Shown: positions 31,351 through 42,560 of the stretch, in pieces | How positions within the stretch are numbered: the first letter of the stretch is position 1 | How the letters are laid out: every line of letters begins with the position of its first letter | Assembly (NCBI RefSeq): GCF_029867415.1 | Contig: NC_081183.1 | Location: 66,910,336 to 66,974,335 of the forward strand | DNA: 64,000 nucleotides | Origin: Vicia villosa | Lineage: Eukaryota > Streptophyta > Magnoliopsida > Fabales > Fabaceae | Direction: 5' to 3' | Translations under genes and position numbers: made by a program | The notes under the pieces: generated by a model | What the model was told of the DNA's origin: nothing | Databases searched by the model: none | What the model saw: the letters and a program-made list of their open reading frames with translations, nothing else

Positions 31351-33739
31351 ACGTACCCTAAATCAGAGGCTATGACCCACTGGATATGGTGAGCTTGATT
31401 ATTATAGAAGGACGTTCGAAGATGAAAAGTCAAAGTTCTTCAGACGAAGCTGCAACCAAAGTTTCCAAAGGATAAGTTTCTCATTTTTTTACTACTTTAT
31501 TCTTACTATCCCTGAAGTTGTACACTTACAACTTTTGGGTGACTTCGTCAGAATCTTCTTCCTAGAAGTAATCTAAAGTGTCCTGCAGGTTCAGACACTA
31601 ACGCTCGGTTTGTTTTCCACTCTGGGGCACTTAGCCATTCGATTGATGATTGACAGCCATTTAGAAACAAGGTTCAAATCATGACCGACGCAAAGGTTAT
31701 CATCATTTGTACCTGAAAGCCATATTTAAAGTTCTCCTTCGACTCAATGGATCTTCTGAAGCAATAAGTCCATACGGAGAAAATCTCCTCAACTTTGACA
31801 ATCTCTATATCATCATGCATGTTCATGCGTAGTCTTTCTTATTTTGATTCAATATTGCTTATATGTCATACTTGTTTGTTTTTGAACTATAATAATGATG
31901 CATTGAATATGTTTGTCTTGAAAAAATTCATTCACTCTCTCTCTAACATGTTTTTCTTTGCTGGTGATACCAAACTCGCGGTGCTAAAGCATGGTAACTC
32001 CGAAGGGAGAATGATGAACATATAATACCCATAACCTCAAATGGTATGCTTTAGAGTAAAACCCTGTTGATGATGTACAAGCATTGTTTCAAATCCCAAA
32101 CACTGGAGATATAAGGATGATAAACCCTCGTTAACCCCCTTGAGCCTTGAAGTAGGAGTTTATTTTCTATACGAAAAACCCTCACATTTAACCCATGGGC
32201 AGGGTAGTGTTCAGTTAACCTGGTTGAGCATTCAAAATTCATCAGGAGCAGGCATATAAGGATACAAATTTGGTTACCCTTCAAAAGGTTGAGGAAAGTC
32301 AATACCACAATAGTTATCCCTCATCAACCAAGAAATGAAGCAGTCACTATCATCTCAACAAGTCAAAAGACTCAGGATCACACGACTTGTTCAAAAAAAA
32401 AAGAGAACGAATCGAAAAAAAAGAGAAAAGAAAGCCCGCTAAGTCAATAACTTGAAAACAAATGACTTAGGAAAAAGTTAGGGCATCCCACTGGACTTCA
32501 AACCCAGAATTAAAAAGAATTTGTCCAGGCAAAAGTTAGGAAAAAATGAAAGTATTGCAAAACAAAAATATCCTTAACAAAAGAACAAAGTCGTGTGATT
32601 AGACACCAAATACAAAAGGTAAAGTGACTTCCATGTCCAGACACCTCATCGATTCCTCAGTCGTCTCAGACTCCTCTTGAAGGATGAATACTCGTATCGG
32701 GTTGACTGAACGTCGGTTGGAGAACATCACAAAGGGGGTGGGCACCAATAAAATTTTGAGCATATATATCTTTTTTTTCTAAAACCATGAACCTGGCCAC
32801 GTTACAACCCTAAAAAGTCCTAATTGAGGCAGGGTTGATTCGAAAGCATACCGTAACAAGAATACGGTAAACTGACTCCTAGGAGTTTTGCTAAAACGCT
32901 TGAGTTGGTATCACACCGCCTTTCACAAAAATTCGATGTTTTGACATCCTTTCAAAAAGTTTCTTTTAAACTTCAAGACAAACATGAACTTTGCATTAAA
33001 ATTATATTTCTCATAATAAACATTCTTGCATATGAACAAGTACTTGACACCAGGAAAGCCTCCATCATGATCTGCAGATGAAAAGTCTAATCCTCTCAAG
33101 GGACAAGTTGTCTTTAGAACTCCGTTGAGTTCGAGCGAGAATATCTCAAATACTGATCACCCTCAAGAGCACAAAAGTAGTTGAATACCCTTTTGAGTAA
33201 GAATTCATATATCTGGAGCAATCAGGTCAAGACTCAAAGACTCCCTCATACGTGTTGACCAATCAGGGGCATTGTTCCTAAACTCATGATACTGGGGCAA
33301 GTTGCTTATAACCGCACAAATCTCAGGAAGCCCTCCCGACAGGCATGCTTCAGAAATGCTCCGAAGAGTAGAAACATTTCCACGACTTACTCAGTTGGCT
33401 AAAACGCCAATATGTACAAGGGGCATGACATGTTATTGTCCAATTCATCTGGGGCAGTCAAGTCGAGATTCAAATAATCTATCAAAGGCGCTGAACAGTC
33501 AGGGATTTATTTTCCCCCGCAAAACACTGCTACAATCTGTTGTCGTCATTAACAACATTTTGCATACATCATATACCTCATGGTAAATACATGTATAACA
33601 TACAAAATTCTCATTTATTTTTGAGAACTGCATTGCACCATGCATTACATGCATCATGCCATTGCATAAAACTAACTTTGTCTTTCATGTCGACCAACCG
33701 GTCAGGAAAATATCATTAAAAAATTAATCACTATCAAAT

Positions 33740-35215
33740 GTACAGTCTGGAAGCTTGAACCTCAGATTCCTGAAAAAATCCACTCCGGAAGCTTGAACCC
33801 CGGATATTCTAAAAATCTCTACGACAGATATGTTCCGGAAGCCTGAACCCCGGATGATCTGAATTCTACGCCAGAAACATTCTGGAAGCCAGAACCCCGG
33901 ATGTTCTAAAATCTACGACAGATATGTTCCGGAAGCCTGAACCCCGGATGTTATGAATTCTACGCCAGATATGTTCCGGAAGCCTGAACCCCGGATGATC
34001 TGAATTCTACGCCAGAAACGTTCCGGAAGCCTGAACCCCGGATGTTCTGAATTCTACGCCAGATATGTTCCGGAAGCCTGAACCCCGGATGATCTGAATT
34101 CTACGCCTGAAACGTTCGGGAAGCTTGAACCCCGGATGTTCTGAATTCTACGCCAGAAACGTTCCGGAAGCCTGAACCCCGTATGTTCTGAATTCTACGC
34201 CAGATATGTTCTGGAAGCCTGAACCCCGGATGTTCTGAAATCTACGACAGAAACGTTCCGGAAGCCTGAACCCCGGATGATCTGAATTCTACGCCAGAAA
34301 CGTTCCGGAAGCCTGAACCCCGGATGTTCTGAATTCTACGCCAGATATGTTCCGGAAGCCTGAACCCCGGATGATCTGAATTCTACGCCTGAAACGTTCC
34401 GGAAGCCTGAACCCCGGATGTTCTGAATTCTACGCCAGAAACGTTCCGGAAGCCTGAACCCCGGATGTTCTGAGTTCTACGCCAGATATGTTCTGGAAGC
34501 CTGAACCCCGGATGTTCTGAAATCTACGACAGAAACGTTCCGGAAGCCTGAACCCCGGATGATCTGAATTCTACGCCAGAAACGTTCCGGAAGCCTGAAC
34601 CCCGGATGTTCTGAATTCTACGCCAGATATGTTCCGGAAACCTGAACCCCGAATGATCTGAATTCTACGCCAGAAACGTTCCGGAAGCCTAAACCCTGGA
34701 TGTTCTGAATTCTACGCCAGATATGTTCCGGAAGCCTGAACCCCGGATGATCTGAATTCTACGCCAGAAACGTTCCGGAAGCTCGAACCCCGGATGTTCT
34801 GAAATCTACGCCAGAAACGTTCCGGAAGCCTGAACCCTGGATGTTCTGAATTCTACGCCAGAAACGTTCCGGAAGCCTGAACCCCGGATGTTCTGAACCT
34901 CTACGCCAGATATGTTCCGGAAGCTTGTACCTCGGATATTCTGAAATTATACATTAGACGCTCATTCTGGAAGCTTGAACCCCAGACTTCTGAAAAAAAT
35001 CTACATCAGATGCACATTCTGGAATCTTGACCCCCAGACTTCTGGAAAAAAAATCTACAGAACTACACTTCAGAAGCTTGAACCCCAGATATTCTAGACC
35101 TCTACAACAAATATACGTTGTGGAAGCTTGAACCTCGGGCGTCTTAAAACTCCATATCAAATCACTGTCAAATACACATTCTGGGAAGCATAACCCCCTA
35201 GACTTCTGACAAGTA
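33740..35215 (+). repeat. 47-bp tandem array before the 3' LTR
   Basis: About 30 units built on TTCCGGAAGCCTGAACCCCG then GATGTTCTGAATTCTACGCC and AGAAACG. The centre (33830-34920) is homogeneous and the edges diverged. Neighbouring units alternate (AGATATG/GATGATC against AGAAACG/GATGTTC), and a block of six units (about 284 bp) recurs, for example CTACGACAGAAACG near 34245 and 34530. Each unit holds TCCGG...CCGGA arms. The position fits the hypervariable 3' UTR arrays reported for Ogre/Tat elements. Confidence 0.92.
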
Positions 35216-35383
35216 TCCCTGCCAAATGGCATCTTTAAGCCCATTCCCGGCACGATCAACCAGCATTACTTCCCGCCCTGACAAGTGCAAATTTTTGGGG
35301 ACCTTAAGTGTTCAATCATCTTCTACCTTCAGATCCCGATAGGCAAAGATTTCAATCTACCTCTTCAGGTTGAAGAAGATTGA

Positions 35384-35394
35384 ACAGGGGCAGC
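35384..35394 (+). promoter_or_regulatory. Purine tract before the 3' LTR
   Basis: AACAGGGGCAGC directly precedes TGTTGTACC. Elements B (48101-48112) and C (63721-63732, minus strand) have AATAGGGGCARC at the same place. Confidence 0.75.
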
Positions 35395-36113
35395 TGTTGT
35401 ACCCCAAAATTTGCCCACACTTTTCGAAATTTAAAAACTATGTCAAAAAATTGGATTTTATAAAATCTCCGGTTCATTTACATTGACATCTTGAATTTTA
35501 TAAATATTCGATTAAAAGTCTATTTTAAAATATAATAATTTACTCTTAAATTATTTATATTTTAATAAATAGCAAAATACTGGCCAATGCTTCATACACT
35601 TTTAATTGACTTTTTATTTCGAACAAATAAGATAGCCCAATTAGTGAAGAAGTGAGGTTTGCAAGTGCAAGGTCCGGGGTTCGAATCCCACTTTTGACAG
35701 TTTTCGCTTTCATTTTGTTTCTAACCTTAATTTTAATTTTATTTCTATTTATTATTAAAAATCACAAAAAAAAAACATATTTATAATATTTACTTTTCAA
35801 TTTTCGTTTTTTTTTTTATTTTTATTTTTATGCATATTTATAAAAAAAATTATTATTTATCTTTCATTTAAATTTTGATTTTATACAATTTTAGAAGGAA
35901 AAAATTTTTTTAAGTTGAGTTGTTATTCTAAGAAACAAATCGAGAAATGTTCATAAAATAAATGTTTTTTGATTCAATTCTTATTATAATAATTAAACCA
36001 TTGATTCAACTTTATTCTAATATTTAATTTCATGTTTAATAGGTGATTTAATTTCCTTTTTTATTTAACCTAATCTCTAATAATAAAAGGAGACCAATTT
36101 CTAAGGAGGAGGG

Positions 36114-37337
36114 TGTAACACCCGTATATTTTAATTTTTAATTTAAATGGAAATTTAATTAATAATTAGAATTATAGGTGGTTGTGGGAATTAATTGGAA
36201 AAGGATGGTTTATGGTGTTGGGCCATGTGTGATGTTAAGGAATGAGGGGGTGTTATGTTAGTAAAGGTCTTATTCCAATTAAAGTTTATTTTATAAAATA
36301 ATAAGAATTGGGAATAAGGGAAAGGAACGTGAAAAGCAGAGCAGAGGAGATGAGGGATTGGAAAGCTGGTACGTGAAGAGGAGCAATGGAGGGAGAGACC
36401 AATCAAGAACTCTTGGCTAAGGTAAGGGGGGACTCTCCGGTTATCATCTATTATCGTGTTCTTAGATAATAATATTGATTAGGGATGTTGTTGAGTCAAT
36501 TGGATTATATGTTAGGTTTAGGGAGGTTATGAATTGATGAAAATTGCATGTATTATTGATTGATTATGTGTTGTTTTGATGTGTGATGATGAATAATGAT
36601 GCAATTGATGATTAACTGCCTGTATATGACGTTTAGAGTCAGTTTTGGACTCAGATTGAGTCAGATCGCAGGATCTGACGCAGACCCGAAAATCTGTGAA
36701 ATCGCCAGTTCGCGCCGCGTCCTAGTGTTGGCGCCGCGAAGGCGTACTTTTTTCTCGCATCGCGCCGCGTGCATAGGTTGGCGCCGCGAACGTGTTGTGT
36801 GCTTCAGGTCGCGCCGCGAAGTCTTGGTTGCGCCGCGTGCTGTAGCGTTAGTTGTTTTCTTGAAAAGTTAAATGATGTGTAACTTTCGAACCGTAGGTCC
36901 GTTTTTAGTGCCATTTCGAGCACGATGAATCTTATGAGATAACCTATGTTTTAAATGATGAAATGAGGTGTGAATCCAATTATTTTTAAATATGATTTTA
37001 TTTCTTGGTGTATGATGTATTGTACATATATGTGATGAGATGTGTTAAATACATGATATGTGAAATATTAATCATGTGACGATTAGTTTAATTGGATGAT
37101 GTATTGTTGACATATATGATGAAATGTGACAATATGAAATGTTGTTTTGAAAAACATTATGATGTGATGATTTGTTTAGAGTCGTATGATGATGACTGAT
37201 TTGCTTTGAAATGATGTGAATACATGTGTGTCCTTATTTTTGATGATGATGATGATTGATGTGGACACTTGTATGTTCTTTAATGATGATGATGATGATT
37301 GATTATATTTGAATGATGCTAATGTATATAAACATAC

Positions 37338-37373
<36 letters not shown>

Positions 37374-38170
37374 ATGGGTATTTGATGATGTTACTCATTA
37401 GACTTGACGATGGTATAGTATGTTGTATATGTTGCATTCATTCATGTTCATTGATGATACTGTATCTATAAGGGTGTGTTGGATCAGTGAAGGGCATGAT
37501 TCCCATTGTGTGGAATCTGTGCTGGCAGGGCCGTATCTTGATGATGTTGGATCGGTCATGGGTTATTCCCATTTGATGAGGTTGGTACCACATGCATAGT
37601 GTCAGTTCATACATATGCATACTTTTATAACATGATTGGATGTATTCCAGTGTTATAAATATTGATGATGTGTTGGTTGTGTGTTTTGTTGAATTAATGT
37701 TGAGTATGATTGTCTGTTTGAACGATGTGTTCTGTTGATGTTTGTGTAAACGATAGATATTCCTGATAATCTGAAATTGATGAAATTGGGTGAATGATAT
37801 AACTATGATGTGTTGTTATTTAAGATGCAATAACATTTGTTAACTGTGATGAGACTCACCCTTACTGTTGACCTTTTCAGATTGAGGATAGTTGCTTTCG
37901 ACTTGGTGAGGATTAGCTCATAAGTCAGTGTATTAGTGTAGCGTCAGGTGTCATGCTCTGATATTGTAACACTGGGGGAACGTTAGATTAGAGTTTATGA
38001 TGATACTCTATCGTGTTGTTATTATATTAAATTATGTGGGATATTGCATAGATGATGTTATGCTTATCCGTATGATAATTTGTTTTAAATTGAATTGTGG
38101 CACCCTTGTTTTCATGTTTTACTCTGAAAATTATTTTATAAATTTCCGTGGGGTTTAGAAGGGTGTTAAA
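36114..38170 (+). mobile_element. Solo LTR of Tekay type inside the 3' LTR (2057 bp)
   Basis: TGTAACACCCG...GGGTGTTAAA (last C mutated to A). 5-bp duplication GAGGG at 36109-36113 and 38171-38175; the uninterrupted site is at about 28303-28307 in the 5' LTR. TATA-like TTATAAAATA at 36291-36300, donor-like AAG/GTAAGG at 36422, six GCGCCGCG words at 36712-36837, the conserved TAACTTTCGAACCGTAGGTC block at about 36882, a (GAT)n run near 37340-37370 and TTTTCAG ending at 37880. Confidence 0.9.
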
Positions 38171-38187
38171 GAGGGATCACGGAAAGC

Positions 38188-38384
38188 TAGAGCTGTCAAA
38201 ATGGGCTATCCGGCCCTAAACGGGCCGGCCTATGCAGGCCTCGGGCTTTTCAGGGCTGGGCCCAAAAAGCCCATTTTAAATGGGTTCCATTTTTACTACC
38301 CGGCCCTAAACGGGCCTATTTTTTTTTCAAAAAAAAAATTCTCCTTATTTTTATAATAACCATACAATTGAATGCAATAATACT

Positions 38385-38469
<85 letters not shown>

Positions 38470-39201
38470 AAAATTACGATTTCTAATTAATCTATATAAG
38501 TTACAATTAAAATGTAAAACAACATATTAACTTAATTTCAAATATTCAAAATACATCATAAATTATGTTTAATTTTGCACACAAAATTAAATAACTTATT
38601 CCAACAAATTTTAAGATATAAATATTCATGACAATTATAATTTTTATAACAATCATAACAGCAAACTGTTATAAAATTTTATAACAATTATAATTAGATT
38701 GATGGGATATTATTTTATAGCAAATTGTTATATATATGATTTGTACTAACTCTATCCTACCATAACAAATTACATCATAACTTTTTAAATCTCATGTCAA
38801 CCTTATTTTTAATTAAAATATATCATGGTGTCTTTTCTATACTATCTACATAATTATATTAGGATGAAAGTTTGAAATTAAGTCAAACCATCAACTTTTG
38901 TTTGATATTTATACCTTTATAATGCTAAAAATAAATTAAAATACATAATAAGCAAATTGTTTATAACATACCTTTATGAATTAGGAAAGAATAATTTCTA
39001 GTTATATTAAAAAATTTAATTTTTTTCGGGCCGGTGGGCTACCCATGGCCCATACGGGCCGGGCCATATTTTTTAAGGCTTTTTAGGGCCGAGCTTAAAA
39101 AGGTCCGGATGTAAATGGACTCGAAAAATAAGGCCCAAGCCCTAATCATTTTCGGGCCTAATGGGTCGGCCCATGGGCTTCGGTCCATTTTGACAGCTCT
39201 A
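38188..39201. mobile_element. hAT-like non-autonomous transposon 2 (1014 bp)
   Basis: TIRs TAGAGCTGTCAAAATGG at both ends. 8-bp duplications CGGAAAGC (38180-38187) and CAGACAGC (39202-39209), each one base from CGGACAGC, which is the single-copy site in the 5' LTR at about 28311. GGGCC-rich subterminal repeats, an AT-rich centre and a (TA)n tract at 38391-38467. No transposase frame. Confidence 0.92.
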
Positions 39202-39742
39202 CAGACAGCCACAATTCTAACCCTATTCTCATACAGTAGCCGCACCAATTTCCGTATTCCCATCCTCTCTTCATTTTAACCACACTACCACTATATTCTG
39301 TAATTTCTTTACACCAAAAGAACAATTAACTCTTTTCACCTCATTCTCACGTTAAACACTCTGCTAACAATTTTTTTACAGCTTTTGTGTTCCACTCCAA
39401 AACTAACATCATATGTCGTAGAATTTATCCACACCACCATAACCAAAATCTGAAGGAAAAAAAGGGAGATTCAACCCCTAATTTCTAACACTCCTCAAAA
39501 GAACCATTTAAAATTCACACACGTTACACAGTAACCTGTCACTCTTAAAAAGTCTCCCTTTTTTACATAAACAACCATCACAAAACTCATACTAAATTTC
39601 CAGAAAAAAGTAACAGCAAACCATAAACTCCACCATTGCTAATACTAATATAATCACTACAAATTTGTATAAAGTTTGTTTTTTTTACAGGAAAATAGAA
39701 TAGAGGAACAGATCCGTGCAACTCGCGATATGTTCTGATCCA

Positions 39743-40721
39743 CCAACAACCGCGAGATCGAAGCCAACGTTCACGAACCATCAACACCAACGCGGAGCTC
39801 CGGTCACGAAGCACACACAAAACCACGTCGATCTCCTTATACGTGACGAACCGACCGCTCCACCTTTCACATCGGTTTGTTTCTCTTTCCGTGTTGTCTT
39901 TATTACATGTTGTCGTAAAAGAATTTCATGTTTTTTTTTTGTCTTGACCGTTGTTTTGTTTCATTTTGATTTCATGTGTATTGTTCTCTCTGTAAAGAAA
40001 AAAAGATGTTGGTGTCGGTAATGTTGAAAAGTCAGCTTTTGATTTGTTTGTACTTATTTCTCATCACACACTTGTTTTATTAGATTAGTTCATATACTTG
40101 TTTTATTTTAAAAAAATGGGATCATCATGTTAGAGAAGTGGGGTGGACAACCCACGTTGCTAGGGAAAAAAAATTTAAATAACAAGGTTTAAAAAAAAAT
40201 TTACCAAAAAAACAAGTTTTTTAGAAAATTTACCAAAGTGTCTAGGTTTTGCAAGACCCCCTGGAGTATGCGCCAAATAAATTGGCGCATTAGTAATAAA
40301 AGTAGGTGTATGCGCCAAATGGTTTGGCGCCAATGTACAAGTTTCTTTTTTTTTTTTTTTTACATTTTTCTAGCACTTATACGCCAAATGAATTGGCTAA
40401 TTTAAAAAAATTTGTACTAATGTGCCAAATGGTTTGGCGCATACTCTAGGGGTCCTGCAAAACCTAGACACTTTGTTAAATTTTTTAAAAAACTTGTTTT
40501 TTTGGTAATTTTTTTTTTAAACATTGTTACTTAAATTTTTTATTCCGTTGCTAGTACTATTTTCTTTTTCTTTTTTTTTTCTTATTTCTTGTATAATTTT
40601 TATTTTATTTATTATTCAATTATTTGTAGTATAGATTATGACTTTTGAGTGTCAATTGGGCCCTAACTACAATTTTTTAATTTTGTTTTTTAACTCATGT
40701 TTTCTCAATAATCATACACCC
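39743..40721 (+). other. Segment present only in the 3' LTR
   Basis: 979 bp flanked by near-identical octamers CTGATCCA (39735-39742) and CCGATCCA (40722-40729); the 5' LTR has one CCGATCCA at 28843-28850. There are no terminal inverted repeats. The first 200 bp are GC-richer than the surroundings. Either the 5' LTR lost it between short repeats or it inserted here. The former fits the 3.9-kb length of the related solo LTR at 54950. Confidence 0.6.
40164..40546. mobile_element. Foldback MITE with long inverted repeats (383 bp)
   Basis: Perfect 8-bp duplication GTTGCTAG (40156-40163 and 40547-40554). The arms of roughly 150 bp or more are inverted copies of one another, from GGAAAAAAAATTTAAATAAC to CCCCTGGAGTATGCGCCAAA on the left and its near-complement on the right. 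The centre has GCGCCAAA/TTTGGCGC words. No coding. The superfamily is uncertain: the 8-bp duplication favours hAT, but the ends do not match the other hAT-like elements here. Confidence 0.85.
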
Positions 40722-42199
40722 CCGATCCATTTTTTTATTATTGTTTTTTATTTTGATTTGATTGGCTACTCTAATTGGCCTTAATTTTGATTATAATTAA
40801 TTAGCTTTTGTTTGGTTTTTAATTTTGGTCCTCTAATTCGTTTAATCCTAGTCAAAGTACAAGAAAGAAAAAAAACATGTTTTGTTAATTTACTTTCATT
40901 CGATCGATTTAGTTTTCATTAGATCGATTTAGTTTTCATTAGATCGATTTAGTTTTGTTAGGTCGTAGTTTAATTAGTTGATTGATTGGTCTTAGATACT
41001 TAACTTAGTTTTATTTTTAATTTAGTTTATTTATTTTAGTTATTAAAAAAATCTAAACTATCAAAACACAAAAATAGTTTTTATTTAATTAGTTTTAGTT
41101 AAATAATCTAGTTATTAGGTTTTGTATAGAAACTAATTTAGATTAGTTATTAATACTTTAATATAAATATAAAATACTAAAATTCATCATTTTCTATATC
41201 CATACTAACTTTTATTTGTTTTTGCGAGGTATCATTATCTTGAGGCACTTGGATTATTTGACGGACATTTACAATTTTTTGGTATATAATAAGCTTTTTA
41301 CTTTCCGCTTTAATTTTCATTTGGGTTGTTGTAATAATTTCCTATCCCCATGCGTTTGACAATTTGTAATCCCCATCCCCGAAGCCAAGTAATAGCATAG
41401 GACCTCTTTATTTTCTGCTCTTTATTTTTCTGCAATACTTATATGCGTGTGATAGTAATTTAAGGCGTGAAAAGACATAAATCTCAATCGTAGATCACTA
41501 AGTAAGATTAAATATTCGAATCCAACACACATGCTTGTTGCACACACTCACCCTTAGGGTACGCCTCTCTTGGTTGCCTTCTAATATATGGTCGTGTCCC
41601 TCGAAATGTAGAGGTACCCATTAGCAAAAGTCCGTCAATATAAATTGCCACTAAGTCCCTTGAGGACCCTCGATTATTGCCTACGAAAAAGTGACGATCG
41701 TCCCTTCGAACTTGCTAAAAGGTACCTCTAATTGTTGCTTTCAAAGACCTCAATGACCCTTCGATTGTCCCGAACACGTCCAATTAATAGGACTACCTAC
41801 CCTAAATGGTAAGGATAGCCCTATCCATTTCTTAGAAGGATAAAAAGCATAAAAAAGGACTAATTTAAGGTAGTGCTCTTAATATGCCTAGCTCTATTAA
41901 AAACATCTTTTCAAAAACTTTTTCAAAGAATAAGGCTACGCATTTTCGCTAAAGTCCTTATGTCCCTTTTCAACTCAAATCAAACAAAACAAACATGAGC
42001 TAAGTAAATTAAGAGCCCGTAGACAACTACGGATGAAAATGGTGCTTACACCTTCGCTTTTCATAATCTACCCCCGAGCCCGTTTTCTTAAGAAAGGGTC
42101 TTTTCTGTTCTTTTTACCCTTCCAAGATATTGGACAAAATAAAAGTCGGTGGCGACTCATGCTTAACTGCGACATTTAAAGTCAGTTCACTGAGTTACA

Positions 42200-42560
42200 G
42201 GTGGACTGTAGTAGGATCTTCGAAGAGGATAACATCAAGCTGAAGTCATCTCACTCTCGCGAGTTGGTTGACAAGAAAGGTAAGAAGCCTATGGATAGAG
42301 GTAAGCCATATGGTAGAGGAAATCCTAAAGTTGGTGATTGGAAGAGGCCTAGTGGGGGAGATTCTGGTGCTCCTGTTAGGTGCTACAACTGTGGTGAGAC
42401 TGGGCAAAGAAGGAATGGGTGTAAGAGTGGGGAAAAGAAATGCTTCAAGTGTGGTAAGGCGGGTCATATTGCTTCTGACTGTAGGATGAAGACCGTGACT
42501 TGCTACAATTGCGGCGAAGAATGCCATATTAGCCCACAGTGCACTAAACCGAAGAAGAAT
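42200..42560 (+). pseudogene. Gag C-terminal part of Tekay 2
   Basis: Resumes after the nested element with DCSRIFEEDNIKLKSSHSRE and a basic linker, then three knuckles: CYNCGETGQRRNGC (His lost to Gln), CFKCGKAGHIASDC (intact) and CYNCGEECHISPQC (intact). Unlike Tekay 1 there is no stop here between gag and pol; the frame runs on into protease. Confidence 0.9.

Larger units (their letters stand above)
30336..35383 (+). other. Non-coding internal region of the 14.6-kb element
   Basis: 5 kb with no retroviral motif in any frame. It contains a 65-70 bp repeat (31095-31350), unannotated unique-looking sequence to 33740, a 47-bp tandem array (33740-35215) and a short leader to the 3' LTR. Frequent stops occur in all frames. 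No host gene fragment recognised. Confidence 0.75.
27592..42199 (+). mobile_element. Non-coding Ogre/Tat-like LTR element, 14.6 kb with insertions
   Basis: TGTTGTACCCC...GTTACA with a perfect 5-bp duplication GGTGG (27587-27591 and 42200-42204) inside Tekay 2 gag. LTRs of 2.7 kb (5') and about 3.7 kb net (3'), a tRNA-Arg-type primer site, and a purine tract at the 3' LTR are present. The 5.1-kb internal region has no recognisable gag or pol and only short random ORFs. It therefore moved with enzymes supplied by another element, presumably a coding Ogre/Tat relative with matching ends. The two LTRs are close in sequence, apart from later insertions in the 3' one and one large length difference. 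Confidence 0.9.
35395..42199 (+). repeat. 3' LTR of the non-coding element, with nested insertions
   Basis: Colinear with 27592-30313 once three segments are set aside: a solo LTR (36114-38170), a hAT-like element (38188-39201) and a 979-bp stretch (39743-40721). It ends AGTTCACTGAGTTACA at 42199. The tRNA-like segment is kept at 35633-35688, with the A box degraded to TAGCCCAATTAG and the B box intact. TGGCGACTC is at 42150-42158. Confidence 0.9.

Noticed and set aside
33740..35215. CRISPR-like array
   Set aside because: Plant DNA; the repeats have no unique spacers and form a conventional tandem array next to an LTR.
36596..36871. Arg/Val-rich 91-aa ORF over the GCGCCGCG words
   Set aside because: An effect of the GC-rich cassette in a solo LTR; no start context or homology recognised.
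39587..40021. Host gene fragment in the GC-richer part of the 3' LTR
   Set aside because: Two overlapping opposite-strand ORFs without a recognisable domain; more likely LTR leader sequence.
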